The notes under the pieces were generated by a model. It worked only from the letters and a program-made list of their open reading frames with translations. It did no database searches and had not been told where the DNA came from. Position numbers and translations under genes: made by a program. A stretch of 64,000 bases of DNA from Oxalobacteraceae bacterium UBA6018 (lineage in GTDB: Bacteria; Pseudomonadota; Gammaproteobacteria; Burkholderiales; Burkholderiaceae_D). Location: the NCBI GenBank assembly GCA_002428015.1, contig DIZW01000129.1:8521-72520 (forward strand). The letters run 5' to 3'. Below, piece after piece: positions 17,347-25,470 of this stretch. Positions within the stretch are counted from its first letter, which is position 1, and every line of letters starts with the position of its first letter.

Positions 17347-18807
17347 TCAGCGCGCGCGGGCGCCCTCGGCGGCGCCGTTCTCCCAGCCGCCGCCCAGGGC
17401 CAGGAACAGGGTCGCCTGGTCGGCCGCCAGCGCCGTCTCGGACGCGGCCAGGGCCGTCTGCGCCTGCACCAGGGTGCGCTGGGCGTCGAGCGCGCTGAAG
17501 GAGTCGCCGCGGCCCAGGCGCAGCAGGGTGGCGGACTGGCTGGCCGCCAGCGTGCTCTGGCGCAGCGCGGCCGTCAGCGCCGCGTTGCGGTCCAACTCGC
17601 GCGCGTACACGGTCAGCGCGCTCTCGGTCTCGCGCAGGGCGTTGAGCACGGTCGCGTCGAAGCGCGCCAGCGCCGCAGCCGTGCCCGCCTCGGCCTGGGC
17701 GATGTGTACCCGCGCCGCGCTGGTGGCCGGCAGGTTCCACGAGATCAGCGGTCCTAGCCCGAAGTGGAAGGTGTTGGACTCGCCGATGCCGGGAATCATG
17801 CCGATGCTGCCGGCCGACACGCCCAACTGAATGCTCGGATACAGCTCGGCGGTGGCCACGCCGATGCGCGCGGTGGCGCCGGCCAGCAGGCGCTCGGCCT
17901 GGCGGATGTCGGGACGGCGCCGCAGCAGGGCCGCGCCGTCGCCCACGGGAATGGCGGCGGCCACGCGTGGCGGCGTTTCGCACCTGGCCACCTCGGCCGG
18001 GAAGTTGCCCGGCACTTCGCCGGTCAGCACCGCCAGCCGGTACAGGGCCGTGCGGCGGCGCGCCTGCAGCGGCGGCAGCGCCGCGCGCAGCAGCTCAAGC
18101 TGGCTTTGCGCGCGGCTGTTGTCGAGCGCGGTGCCGCGCCCCAGCTTCACGCGGCGCGCGGTCAGCTCGGCGAAGCGGCCCTGCACCTCGACCAGATGCT
18201 GGGCCACTTTGATCTCGTTGCCGGCCGAGCAGGCGTCGGCGTAGGCGCGGGTGGTGTCGGCGGCCACGATCACATGGGCCAGGTCGGCCGCCGCCTGGGC
18301 CGCCTCGGTGTCGGCCTCGGCCCCCTCGATGGCGCGCTTGAGCTTGCCGAACAGGTCGACCTGGTAGCCCACCTTCACCTCGGCGCTGTACAAGCCCATG
18401 TTGGGCAGGGTCTCCGGCAGGGCCAGCGAGGCGCCGGCGATGCGGCCGTAGCCGGGCGCGGCGTTCATCTCCACCTCGGGCCGCTTCTTTTCCTCGACCT
18501 CGCTCAGCACCGCGCGGCTGCGCGCCAGATTGGCCGCCGCCACGCGCAGGTCGGCGTTGGCGGCGAAGGCCTTGGCCACCAGCGCGTCCAGGGTGCGGTC
18601 CTGGTACAGATGCCACCACTGGTCCGGTAGCGGCGCCGACTGGAAGGCTGGCGCGCTGGCGCTGGCGAACGGCGCGGCCGCGGCGGGCCGCCGCACCACC
18701 GCCTGTGCCGGCACCTGGTAGTTCGGGCCGAAGGTGCTGCAGGCGGCCAGCGCGGCGGCCAGCGCCGCGCCGGCCAGTTTGCTGGCGTGGGATTGGAGCC
18801 GGTTCAT
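17347..18807 (-). CDS. NodT-type efflux outer membrane lipoprotein
   Basis: Outer membrane channel of a tripartite efflux pump, OprM/NodT family. The 486 residues begin with a lipoprotein signal (MNRLQSHASKLAGAALAAALAACSTFG; lipobox LAAC, lipid-linked Cys23), followed by WWHLYQDRTLDALVAKA and two OEP repeats with AELYPSIQLGVSAGSIG and RALRE-like coiled helices. Its ATG overlaps the HlyD stop by 4 bases, so it is the last gene of the MarR-FUSC-DUF1656-HlyD operon and supplies the outer channel. No terminator with a T-run is visible after it on the minus strand. Confidence 0.93.
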   Translation of the reverse strand: MNRLQSHASKLAGAALAAALAACSTFGPNYQVPAQAVVRRPAAAAPFASASAPAFQSAPLPDQWWHLYQDRTLDALVAKAFAANADLRVAAANLARSRAVLSEVEEKKRPEVEMNAAPGYGRIAGASLALPETLPNMGLYSAEVKVGYQVDLFGKLKRAIEGAEADTEAAQAAADLAHVIVAADTTRAYADACSAGNEIKVAQHLVEVQGRFAELTARRVKLGRGTALDNSRAQSQLELLRAALPPLQARRRTALYRLAVLTGEVPGNFPAEVARCETPPRVAAAIPVGDGAALLRRRPDIRQAERLLAGATARIGVATAELYPSIQLGVSAGSIGMIPGIGESNTFHFGLGPLISWNLPATSAARVHIAQAEAGTAAALARFDATVLNALRETESALTVYARELDRNAALTAALRQSTLAASQSATLLRLGRGDSFSALDAQRTLVQAQTALAASETALAADQATLFLALGGGWENGAAEGARAR

Positions 18808-19835
18808 GGTGTCTTCCCCGGAGCGGGCGTAGTGGGCACCTGCGCGGTGGCGGTTTGCCCGGCCACCAGACGTACCGTAGGTGGGGACGCAGGCGACGCA
18901 GGCAATACCTGTGCGGTGGTGGTTTGCCCAGCCACCGGGCGCACCGCGGGCGGTGGCGCAGGCGGCGCTGGCAATACCTGCACGGTGGCGGTTTGCCCGG
19001 CCACCAGGCGCACGCCGGCCGGTACCGCCTCGAGCGCCACCCGCACCGGGATGCGCTGGGCCAGGCGCACCCAGTTGAAGGTCGGATTGATATTCGGGAG
19101 CATATTGCTGCCGGTGCCGCGGTCGCGGTCGGAAATGCCCTCGGCGAAGCTGTCGACGTGGCCGCGCAGCACCTGGCCGGCGCCCATCAGGGTCACCTTC
19201 ACCGGGTCGCCCAGGTGGATGGCGGGCAGCTTGGTTTCCTCGAAATAGCCTTCCACGTAGAAGGACTTGCGGTCGACCAGGGCCAGCACGGGGCGGCTGG
19301 CGCTGGCGTAGCCGCCTACGCGCAGGTCGAGGTTGGTGACGAAGCCGTCCACCGGCGAGAGCACCCGGGTGCGCGCGAGGTTGAGGCGGGCCGTGTCGCG
19401 CGCCACCAGCGCCTGCGCCAGCGCGGCGCGGGCCTGGTCGGCGCGGGCGTTGCCCTGTTCGCGGGTCTCCTGCGCCACCAGGTCGTTCAGCGCGATGTTG
19501 CGGTGGTTCTCGCGCTGGTCCTGCGCCAGGCCGGCCTGGGCCGCCTGCAGCGCCGCCTCGGCCTGGCGCAGGCTCAGCTCGAAGCGGGCGCGGTCGATCT
19601 CGAACAGGGGCGCGCCGGCGGCCACGGCCTGGTTGTCGCGCACGTAGACCTGGGTGACCTGGCCCGTCACGTCCGGCGCCACCTGCACCACGTCGGCCTT
19701 GACGCGCCCGTCGCGGGTCCACGGGGCCACCTCGTAGTGGCGCCACAGTTGGGTGGCGGCCAGCACGGCCGCGGCGCAGGCGAGCAGGGTGATGGCGACG
19801 CGGCCGGTGCCGGCCCAGGAAAATTTGTTCAGCAT
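18804..19835 (-). CDS. HlyD-family periplasmic adaptor (AaeA-like) with tandem C-terminal repeats
   Basis: Membrane-fusion protein bridging the FUSC inner membrane pump and the NodT-type channel. The 343-residue protein has one N-terminal membrane helix (VAITLLACAAAVLAATQLW), the lipoyl/barrel start (VKADVVQVAPDVTGQVTQVYVRDNQAV), a coiled hairpin and LSPVDGFVTNLDLRVGGY. The C-terminus is odd: after the normal family ending VRLVAGQTATVQVLP, the block recurs twice as a 23-residue Pro/Ala-rich repeat (69-base period at 18852, 18921 and 18990), giving three VAGQT copies. It starts 4 bases after the DUF1656 gene. Confidence 0.93.
   Translation of the reverse strand: MLNKFSWAGTGRVAITLLACAAAVLAATQLWRHYEVAPWTRDGRVKADVVQVAPDVTGQVTQVYVRDNQAVAAGAPLFEIDRARFELSLRQAEAALQAAQAGLAQDQRENHRNIALNDLVAQETREQGNARADQARAALAQALVARDTARLNLARTRVLSPVDGFVTNLDLRVGGYASASRPVLALVDRKSFYVEGYFEETKLPAIHLGDPVKVTLMGAGQVLRGHVDSFAEGISDRDRGTGSNMLPNINPTFNWVRLAQRIPVRVALEAVPAGVRLVAGQTATVQVLPAPPAPPPAVRPVAGQTTTAQVLPASPASPPTVRLVAGQTATAQVPTTPAPGKTP
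18852..19010 (-). repeat. 69-bp tandem repeat inside the HlyD gene end
   Basis: The motif GGTTTGCCC(A/G)GCCACC recurs at 18852, 18921 and 18990, an exact 69-base period that keeps the frame (23 residues). Copies have drifted by several bases, so the expansion is not brand new. Confidence 0.85.
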
Positions 19836-19839
19836 GTCA

Positions 19840-20043
19840 TCACCATATCGATGAAAGGAAAGAGAGGCCGCCCAGCACGATCACGAACAGCGCCAGGTCG
19901 AACAGGGCCGGGTGCCACACCAGGCGATACAGGCCGGCGCGCGCCAGCAGGCCGGACAGCACGCGCGACACCAGCAGCGCCAGCAGCGCCAGCAGCAGCA
20001 GGGGAGGGACATAGATGCCGTACAGGCTCACTTCGCCGATCAT
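19840..20043 (-). CDS. DUF1656 (AaeX-like) small membrane protein
   Basis: 67 residues beginning MIGEVSLYGIYVPPLLLLAL, with two hydrophobic segments (about residues 9-29 and 43-64), the DUF1656 pattern found in AaeX-type efflux operons. The EVSLYGIYVPP opening is characteristic. Its ATG overlaps the FUSC stop by 4 bases and HlyD starts 4 bases after its stop, so all three are translationally coupled. Its role in the pump is not established. Confidence 0.9.
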   Translation of the reverse strand: MIGEVSLYGIYVPPLLLLALLALLVSRVLSGLLARAGLYRLVWHPALFDLALFVIVLGGLSFLSSIW

Positions 20044-22085
20044 GGGAGCTCCGGGGCGGGTAGAGGGGAGGCACGGTAGGCCGGCGCGTGCGGGAACAGG
20101 TCGCGCCGGATGCTGGTCAGGGCCGCCGCCACCACGCGCTGGGCGCTGGCCGCGCCGTCGGCGCACACCGAGCGCAGGGCGTTGTCGAGGGCGCGCAGCA
20201 GGCGCCGCTGGCGCGCCGGGTCGAGCGCGGGACGGGCCGCGAAGTGGCGCGCCAGATGGGCCATGAGCGGGCCCAGGGCGGCCTGGCTGCGGCCCAGCCC
20301 GGCCTTCGACTCGGCCAGCTGCACCATGTTCAGGCCGACCCGCAGGTCGAGCAGGGCGTCGGCCGCCTGCAGGTCATCGCCGGCGCCGGCCAGCGCCAGA
20401 CGCGGCGTCAGCAGGGCGATGCGGTCGACCATGCGCGCGGAGAATTCAAATACGGTGGCGGTCAGCTCGCCGTTGCCCAGGCGCGCCATCTCGGTCCAGC
20501 CGGCGTTGAGCAGGCGGCGCGCGGTCCAGCCGGCGCTCACGGTGCGGAACACACCCGTGCACACGGCCGCGACGGTCAGCCCGAATACCTGGGCCAGGGT
20601 GCTGTTGAGGAAGGACACCAGGTTGGCGTTGTTGGTGTCCTGCATGGCGAGGGTGGCGGCAAAGGCGAACAAGAAAGGCATCGCGCGCGGATAGGTGGAC
20701 GGGCGGGCGATGAGCACGCCCATGACGAGGAAGGTGGGCGCGCACACCAGCATCAGCATCTCGAAGCTGTGCACGGCCGGCAGCAGCACCAGCAGGTACA
20801 GCGCGCACAGCGGGATCGCGTAGATCGTGTACATCAGGAACACCTTGATGAAGGGCACCGGGTCGTCCTGGGTGGCGAAGAAACAGCACAGGATGGCCGC
20901 CATCATCGGCGCGGCCGCGCCGGACGGCCAGCCGGTGAGGATCCAGAACGCGCAGCAGACCAGGGTGCCGATGGCCGCGGCGGCGGCCGAGATCAGGGCC
21001 AGGCCGCGGTCCAGGTGCAGCGCGCGCGTGCCGCCCTGGCGCCGCGCCGCCTCCGGCAGGCTGCCGTGCACGCCGGCGTCGATGTGCAGGCGCAGGGCGC
21101 GGCATTCGGCGCACACGTCCACCAGCGCGCACAGGCGGGCGGCCAGGTTCACCTCGATCAAGTCGCGCCAGGACGCCGCGCGTCCCAGTGCCGGGGCGTG
21201 GGCGGCGATGGCCGCGCGCAGGCCGGCGGCGCGCGCGGCGGCCGGGTCGGCGTCGCGCTCGGCGCTCCAGGCTGTGAGCTCGTGCAGCAGGGCGCCCCAG
21301 CGCGCGACCGCCGCGCCGTCGCCCAGCGCGCACAGGGCCGCCAGCCGGTCCTCGATGGCCGACAGCAGCGGCATCATGGCCGCCAGACGTTCCTGCAGGG
21401 CGTGGATGGCGTTGGCGGTCCAGCGCAGGTGCGAGGTGTCGAACGGCAGGTGGGTGGCCATCAGGCGCAGCTCGGTGATGTCGGCGGCCAGCTGGCGCCG
21501 GTCCTGGGCGTTGCGCCGGTCCGGCGCGGGGCGCAGGGCGTCGCCGATCCAGTGGCGCGCGTCCTGCAGGGCGTGGTCCAGGCGGGCCAGGATCACCGGG
21601 CCCAGGCTTTGCGGGAAAACCAGGCTGTGCACCAGGGTCGCGCAGCCGATGCCGAGCACGATCTCCTCGACCCGGGCCAGCGCGATGTCGAAGATGTGCG
21701 CCGGCGCGCCCACGGCGGGGAAGGCCACCAGTCCGGCGGTGTACCCGGCCAGCATGAACGTGTAGGAGCGCGGGGTGCGGTCCAGCAGCGACACGTACAG
21801 GCAGGCGCCGATCCACAGCGCCAGGGCCAGGGCCAGCAGCTCGGGCGCGTTCGACAGCGGCGGCACCAGCACCAGCGCGGCCAGGGCGCCGACGATGGTG
21901 CCCACCGCCCGGTACAGGCCCTTGGAGCGGGTCGGCCCGGAGAAGGGCGCGGCCACGATGTAGGCGGTCGTCATGGCCCAGTAAGGGCGCGGCAGGCCGA
22001 TGCGCATCGCGATATAGAGCGCGAGCATCGCTGCCGCGAAACATTTCACGGAGAACAGCGCCTCGGCGGCGGAAACCAGTTTCAC
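20040..22085 (-). CDS. FUSC-family inner membrane efflux protein (AaeB-like)
   Basis: 681 residues of the fusaric-acid-resistance/aromatic acid exporter family. Two hydrophobic blocks of about six helices (from MLALYIAMRIGLPRPYWAMTTAYIVAAPFSGPTRSKGLYRAVGT and again from about residue 360, AAAIGTLVCCAFWILTGWPSGAAAPMM) are separated by a soluble domain with PQSLGPVILARLDHALQDARHWIGD. AaeB relatives export hydroxylated aromatic acids; the actual substrate is unknown here. The gene overlaps MarR upstream and DUF1656 downstream by 4 bases each. Confidence 0.92.
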   Translation of the reverse strand: MKLVSAAEALFSVKCFAAAMLALYIAMRIGLPRPYWAMTTAYIVAAPFSGPTRSKGLYRAVGTIVGALAALVLVPPLSNAPELLALALALWIGACLYVSLLDRTPRSYTFMLAGYTAGLVAFPAVGAPAHIFDIALARVEEIVLGIGCATLVHSLVFPQSLGPVILARLDHALQDARHWIGDALRPAPDRRNAQDRRQLAADITELRLMATHLPFDTSHLRWTANAIHALQERLAAMMPLLSAIEDRLAALCALGDGAAVARWGALLHELTAWSAERDADPAAARAAGLRAAIAAHAPALGRAASWRDLIEVNLAARLCALVDVCAECRALRLHIDAGVHGSLPEAARRQGGTRALHLDRGLALISAAAAAIGTLVCCAFWILTGWPSGAAAPMMAAILCCFFATQDDPVPFIKVFLMYTIYAIPLCALYLLVLLPAVHSFEMLMLVCAPTFLVMGVLIARPSTYPRAMPFLFAFAATLAMQDTNNANLVSFLNSTLAQVFGLTVAAVCTGVFRTVSAGWTARRLLNAGWTEMARLGNGELTATVFEFSARMVDRIALLTPRLALAGAGDDLQAADALLDLRVGLNMVQLAESKAGLGRSQAALGPLMAHLARHFAARPALDPARQRRLLRALDNALRSVCADGAASAQRVVAAALTSIRRDLFPHAPAYRASPLPAPELP

Positions 22086-22543
22086 GCGCCCGGCTTTCCG
22101 GCACCGGACGGGTGGACGATCGCGTTGTTGAGCGAGGTGAGCACGCGCAGGGCGGCGTCGATGTCGGCCTGGGGCACGCCGGCGAACAGCCCGCGCCGGA
22201 ACGGCAGCAGCGCCTGTTCCATCTGGCCGGCGCGCTCCTTGCCGGTCGCGGTCAGGTGCAAGGTCTTGGCGCGGCGGTCCTGGACGTCGTCCTCACGCCT
22301 GACCAGGCCGCTGCCGATCAGCTGGTCGATCACCCGCACCAGCGAGGACGGCTCGATCCCCAGCGCCTCGGCCAGCACGCCGGGGCGCACGCCGTCGCCC
22401 ATGCGGCCTATCCACAGCACCGGAAACGCGGTCGCCTGCGACAGCCCGTAGTCGGACGCCATCCGGTCAAGCGCGGCGCGGTAATGGCGCGCCACGTGAA
22501 TGAGGGAAACCGTTAAGCTCATGAGGGTTTGGTCGGTGCTCAT
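22082..22543 (-). CDS. MarR-family regulator of the FUSC efflux operon
   Basis: 153 residues from the ATG at 22543 (MSTDQTLMSL), the usual MarR length; in-frame ATGs at 22570 and 22585 would place upstream repeats inside the coding region. The winged helix reads GVRPGVLAEALGIEPSSLVRVIDQLIGSGLVRREDDVQDRRAKTLHLTATG. It is the first gene of the operon and overlaps FUSC by 4 bases, so it likely represses its own pump until an aromatic ligand binds, as MarR/AarR-type regulators do. Confidence 0.9.
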   Translation of the reverse strand: MSTDQTLMSLTVSLIHVARHYRAALDRMASDYGLSQATAFPVLWIGRMGDGVRPGVLAEALGIEPSSLVRVIDQLIGSGLVRREDDVQDRRAKTLHLTATGKERAGQMEQALLPFRRGLFAGVPQADIDAALRVLTSLNNAIVHPSGAGKPGA

Positions 22544-22566
22544 AGTGATATTGTGGGAATTGATTT

Positions 22567-22590
22567 GCATGCGAAAGTTTAGCATGCGAA
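22567..22590 (-). promoter_or_regulatory. Direct repeat in the leader of the MarR-efflux operon, candidate operator
   Basis: GCATGCGAA occurs at 22567-22575 and again at 22582-22590, 15 bases apart; each holds the palindrome GCATGC. It lies 24 bases before the chosen MarR start, where an autorepressor would bind. MarR sites are more often inverted than direct repeats, so the assignment is tentative. Confidence 0.35.
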
Positions 22591-22714
22591 CTAATTTCAC
22601 GCAAGAATAGGCGTGCGGGCCCTGCCGCCAAGGGCTGCGCGCGCGGTGGAACAGGGAATGAGCGAGGCTCGCCCACCGGTGCGGCGGGCGCAATACAGGT
22701 TGAAAACAGGCTGT

Positions 22715-22736
22715 AAAAACCGGCTTTAAGGGCCGG
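22715..22736 (-). terminator. Weak intrinsic terminator after the HDOD gene
   Basis: Read on the minus strand, CCGGC-7-GCCGG is followed by five T, starting 7 bases past the HDOD stop codon. Confidence 0.5.
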
Positions 22737-22742
22737 CGGCGC

Positions 22743-23576
22743 CTACATCAGTGCGGAGGTGAGGCTCTTGACTTCCTCGGCCGACTCCTCAAGGATGCTG
22801 TTGAGGGTGCCGTCGCCGGTCACGAAATCGATGGTCGAGGCCGCCGAGCGGGTGGTGCCGCCGGCGCGGGTGTGCAGCGGCGAGGTGACCGGGGCCAGGT
22901 CGTTGGCCAGCAGCAGGGTGTCGCCCAGGTTCTCAGGGGGCAGGGCGCGCATGCCCTCCCACAAGGCCTCGATGGCGGTCATCACCGCCGCCGGCACGCC
23001 CAGCTTCTTGAGCACGCCGCGGCCGACCTCGACCTCGCCATGCTCGATCCACTCGTCCGGCTCGCCTTCGAGCAGGCCGGGGAATTCCTCGGCGCGCGAG
23101 AGCAGGTAGAAGCCGCCCACCTCGTGCACGATGCCGGCGAACAGCGCCGTTTCCGGGTCCAAGTGGGCCACCCGCTTGGCGATCACCTGGGCCAGCGCGG
23201 CCACGTGGGCCGAGTGCTGCCACAACTGGTCGGCCATGCGGCGCAGGTCGGGACGGACGATCTGGCTGTTGAGCTGGCGCACCATCACGGCCGCCACCAG
23301 CGCATTGAGCGTGCGAAAGCCCAGGCGCTGCACGGCCACGCGCACGTTGGTGATGTCGTTGCCGGAGCGGTTGTAGGCCACCGAGTTGGCGATGGCCACG
23401 GTGCGCGCGGCCAGCAGCGGCTCGGCCTGCACCAGGCGCGCCGCCACATCGGCGTGACAGTCCGGATCGTTCAGCGCCCGCTGCAGCTTGAGCGTCGCGT
23501 TGACGTTGGTCGGAAAGGTAAGTTCGCCGCGTCCTGCTTGAGCAGCGATGCTTTTGAAGGCGTCAAGTCTGTCCAT
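22743..23576 (-). CDS. HDOD domain protein
   Basis: 277 residues from the ATG at 23576 (MDRLDAFKSIAAQ); an upstream in-frame TTG at 23606 is less likely. HDOD proteins are HD-related signalling proteins often lacking full catalytic sets. The fold signature is present: FPTNVNATLKLQRALNDPDCHADVAARLVQAEPLLAARTVAIANSV, NVRVAVQRLGFRTLNALV, and ALFAGIVHEVGGFYLLSR. It stands alone, with its own probable terminator. Its biological role cannot be read from the sequence. Confidence 0.88.
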   Translation of the reverse strand: MDRLDAFKSIAAQAGRGELTFPTNVNATLKLQRALNDPDCHADVAARLVQAEPLLAARTVAIANSVAYNRSGNDITNVRVAVQRLGFRTLNALVAAVMVRQLNSQIVRPDLRRMADQLWQHSAHVAALAQVIAKRVAHLDPETALFAGIVHEVGGFYLLSRAEEFPGLLEGEPDEWIEHGEVEVGRGVLKKLGVPAAVMTAIEALWEGMRALPPENLGDTLLLANDLAPVTSPLHTRAGGTTRSAASTIDFVTGDGTLNSILEESAEEVKSLTSALM

Positions 23577-23672
23577 TGGAAAATTATACTCCCGTAATTC
23601 CAGCAAGCTTGGCGTAAAACGTTCTCAGGAGCAATACATTTCTGAAGAAATCGTTCCTTGAAACGACACTGC

Positions 23673-23954
23673 TCAAGCTTCGCTGAAGATCGCGTCGCAG
23701 CCTTCCTGGGTGCCCTCAAGGTCTTGCAGCTCGTTGACCAGGCCCAGATCGTCGAGTTCTTCGACCGCGTTCATGAAGCTGTTGATCTTGGTCGCGCCGA
23801 TCAGGCGGTAGATGTCGCCGTCCTCGTTGCGCACGCCGATCAGCATCTTTTCCTTGCGTACTTCGTCCGGGGTGGCCTGGTCGAGCAACAGGTTGCCGAT
23901 GATCTGCTTGTCGAATTTTGCCGGCTTCTTGCCGTCGAGTAGGGAAGTTTTCAA
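23673..23954 (-). CDS. Small conserved-looking protein of unknown function, coupled to MarR
   Basis: 93 residues, mixed and acidic, no signal or membrane segment; I do not recognise it. The start is TTG at 23954: an AAGGA site lies about 6 bases upstream and the TTG overlaps the MarR stop (TTGA), so translation is coupled. The next ATG in frame is 36 codons in. Notable features are KQIIGNLLLDQATPDEVRKEKMLIGV and an acidic C-terminal half ending in EGCDAIFSEA. Coding bias is normal for the window. It may be the target or partner of the MarR regulator. Confidence 0.7.
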   Translation of the reverse strand: MKTSLLDGKKPAKFDKQIIGNLLLDQATPDEVRKEKMLIGVRNEDGDIYRLIGATKINSFMNAVEELDDLGLVNELQDLEGTQEGCDAIFSEA

Positions 23955-24418
23955 TCTGATTCCTTTGGTTGTGATGGAGTAGGGGGCGTGCCGGCGTCGG
24001 CGATGAGCTGCTTCAGTTTGCGTAAAGTCTGGTCCATCGCGTCGAAATCGGCGTCCGAGTAGGGCGCGAACAGGCGCTTGCCGTCCGCGACCACTTTCGG
24101 GAACACCTCGTTGAACACGGTCTCGCCCTCGGCGGTCAGCTGCACGAAGAACGAACGCTTGTCGTCGGTACTCTGGGTGCGCGCCACCAGGCCCTTCAAT
24201 TCGAGCCGGTCGATCACGCCGGTCAAGGTTCCCTTGGTGATCAAGGTGCGCTCACCCAATTGCTTGTAGCTCATGCCGGGCGTGTTGCCCAGCGTGGCGA
24301 TGATGTCGAACTGGGGCGGCGTCAAGCCGGACTGGCGCACCGAGTCGCCCGAGAAGCGTTCGAAGCCCTGCAGGCACTCGGCCAGCAAGCGCACACTTTT
24401 TAAGTAACGTTCCCCCAT
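23951..24418 (-). CDS. MarR-family transcriptional regulator
   Basis: 155 residues from the ATG at 24418 (MGERYLKSVRLLAECLQGF). The winged helix-turn-helix is clear: LTPPQFDIIATLGNTPGMSYKQLGERTLITKGTLTGVIDRLELKGLVARTQSTDDKRSFFVQLTAEG. It is followed by a dimerisation helix and a Pro-rich tail. It is first of two genes (small unknown protein downstream, 4-base overlap) and is divergent from the EamA transporter across 107 bases, so it may control both. Confidence 0.9.
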   Translation of the reverse strand: MGERYLKSVRLLAECLQGFERFSGDSVRQSGLTPPQFDIIATLGNTPGMSYKQLGERTLITKGTLTGVIDRLELKGLVARTQSTDDKRSFFVQLTAEGETVFNEVFPKVVADGKRLFAPYSDADFDAMDQTLRKLKQLIADAGTPPTPSQPKESD

Positions 24419-24525
24419 GGCGCTGATTATAGCTGCCCGCGCCGGAACGTGACGGTTGCGCAATCGGCCTGCGTCGCCGCTGCCAGGCCCAGGCACGGTA
24501 ACATGGTGATTTTATCCATCGCACC

Positions 24526-25455
24526 ATGTTGAACGATTCCAGCAAGCCAGCCATGAGCCAGCACCTGCGCGGTATTCTCGCCTTGCTGGTCGTCACCCTC
24601 GTGTGGGGCACCACCTTTCCCGCCATGAAGGACCTGACCGCCGCCTATTCGCCGGCCTGGATCGTCTTCAGCCGCTTCATCCTGGCCGCCCTGCTGCTGT
24701 CGCCCTTCCTGGTACGCGCCAGCGTGGCCGACCTGCGCTCCGGCGTACTGCTCGGCCTGCTGCTGTTCGTCTGCTACGTGTTCCAGGTCGAAGGCCTCAA
24801 GCTCACCAGCTCCAACCGCAACGCCTTCATCTGCGGCCTCAACGTGCTGGTCGTGCCCTTCCTCAACGTCTGGTCCGGGCGCCCGCCCGAGCGCCGCATC
24901 TGGATCGCGCTGGCGCTGGCCGTGGCCGGCCTGGCCGCCCTGTGCTGGGACGGCAGCAGCTGGACCTGGGGCGATACGCTGGCGCTGATCTGCGCCATCA
25001 GCTTCGGGCTCTACATCAAGATGATGGAAGTGCGCACACGCGGCGCCACCCGCCTCATGAGCCTGACCGCGGCCCAGATCCTCACGGTGGCCGCCGCCGC
25101 GCTGGCCTGGCTGCTGCTCACCGAGGTGCCGCTGCACGGCGGCGCCGCCATGAACGCCTACTGGCGCCACACCGGCGCCGGCCTGCTGGCCACCTGGCCC
25201 AGCGTACTGTACCTGGGCGTGGTGGCCACGGCCGCCATCATCTCGCTGCAAAGCTGGGGACAGCGCCACGCCAGCGCCAACGAGGCGGCCGTCATCTACG
25301 CGTTCGAGCCCGCCGCGGCCGCCTTCTTCGCCTATTTCTGGCTCGGCGAGACGATGGGGATGCGCGGCTGGGCCGGCGCCGTGTTGCTAATCTCCGGTAT
25401 GATAGTTAGTCAATGGAATACCGCGCGCCCCGAGGGCGCCCTAGTCCCCGAGTGA
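24526..25455 (+). CDS. DMT-superfamily (EamA) transporter
   Basis: 309-residue inner membrane protein with about ten hydrophobic segments in two EamA repeats. Typical marks are LVVTLVWGTTFPAMKDL at the start, FSRFILAALLLSP, and in the second repeat VATAAIISLQSWGQRHASANEAAVIYAFEPAAAAFFAYFWLGE. Substrates of this family (amino acids, metabolites, nucleotide sugars) cannot be predicted. The start could also be the ATG at 24553; neither has a strong ribosome-binding site. The argR gene begins 15 bases after its stop and may be co-transcribed. Confidence 0.88.
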   Translation: MLNDSSKPAMSQHLRGILALLVVTLVWGTTFPAMKDLTAAYSPAWIVFSRFILAALLLSPFLVRASVADLRSGVLLGLLLFVCYVFQVEGLKLTSSNRNAFICGLNVLVVPFLNVWSGRPPERRIWIALALAVAGLAALCWDGSSWTWGDTLALICAISFGLYIKMMEVRTRGATRLMSLTAAQILTVAAAALAWLLLTEVPLHGGAAMNAYWRHTGAGLLATWPSVLYLGVVATAAIISLQSWGQRHASANEAAVIYAFEPAAAAFFAYFWLGETMGMRGWAGAVLLISGMIVSQWNTARPEGALVPE

Positions 25456-25470
25456 AGACAGCGCCGCCCG

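Noticed and set aside
18840..19020. Possible CRISPR-like array
   Set aside because: The 69-base repeats are in frame within a gene and lack unique spacers; they encode a repeated protein segment.
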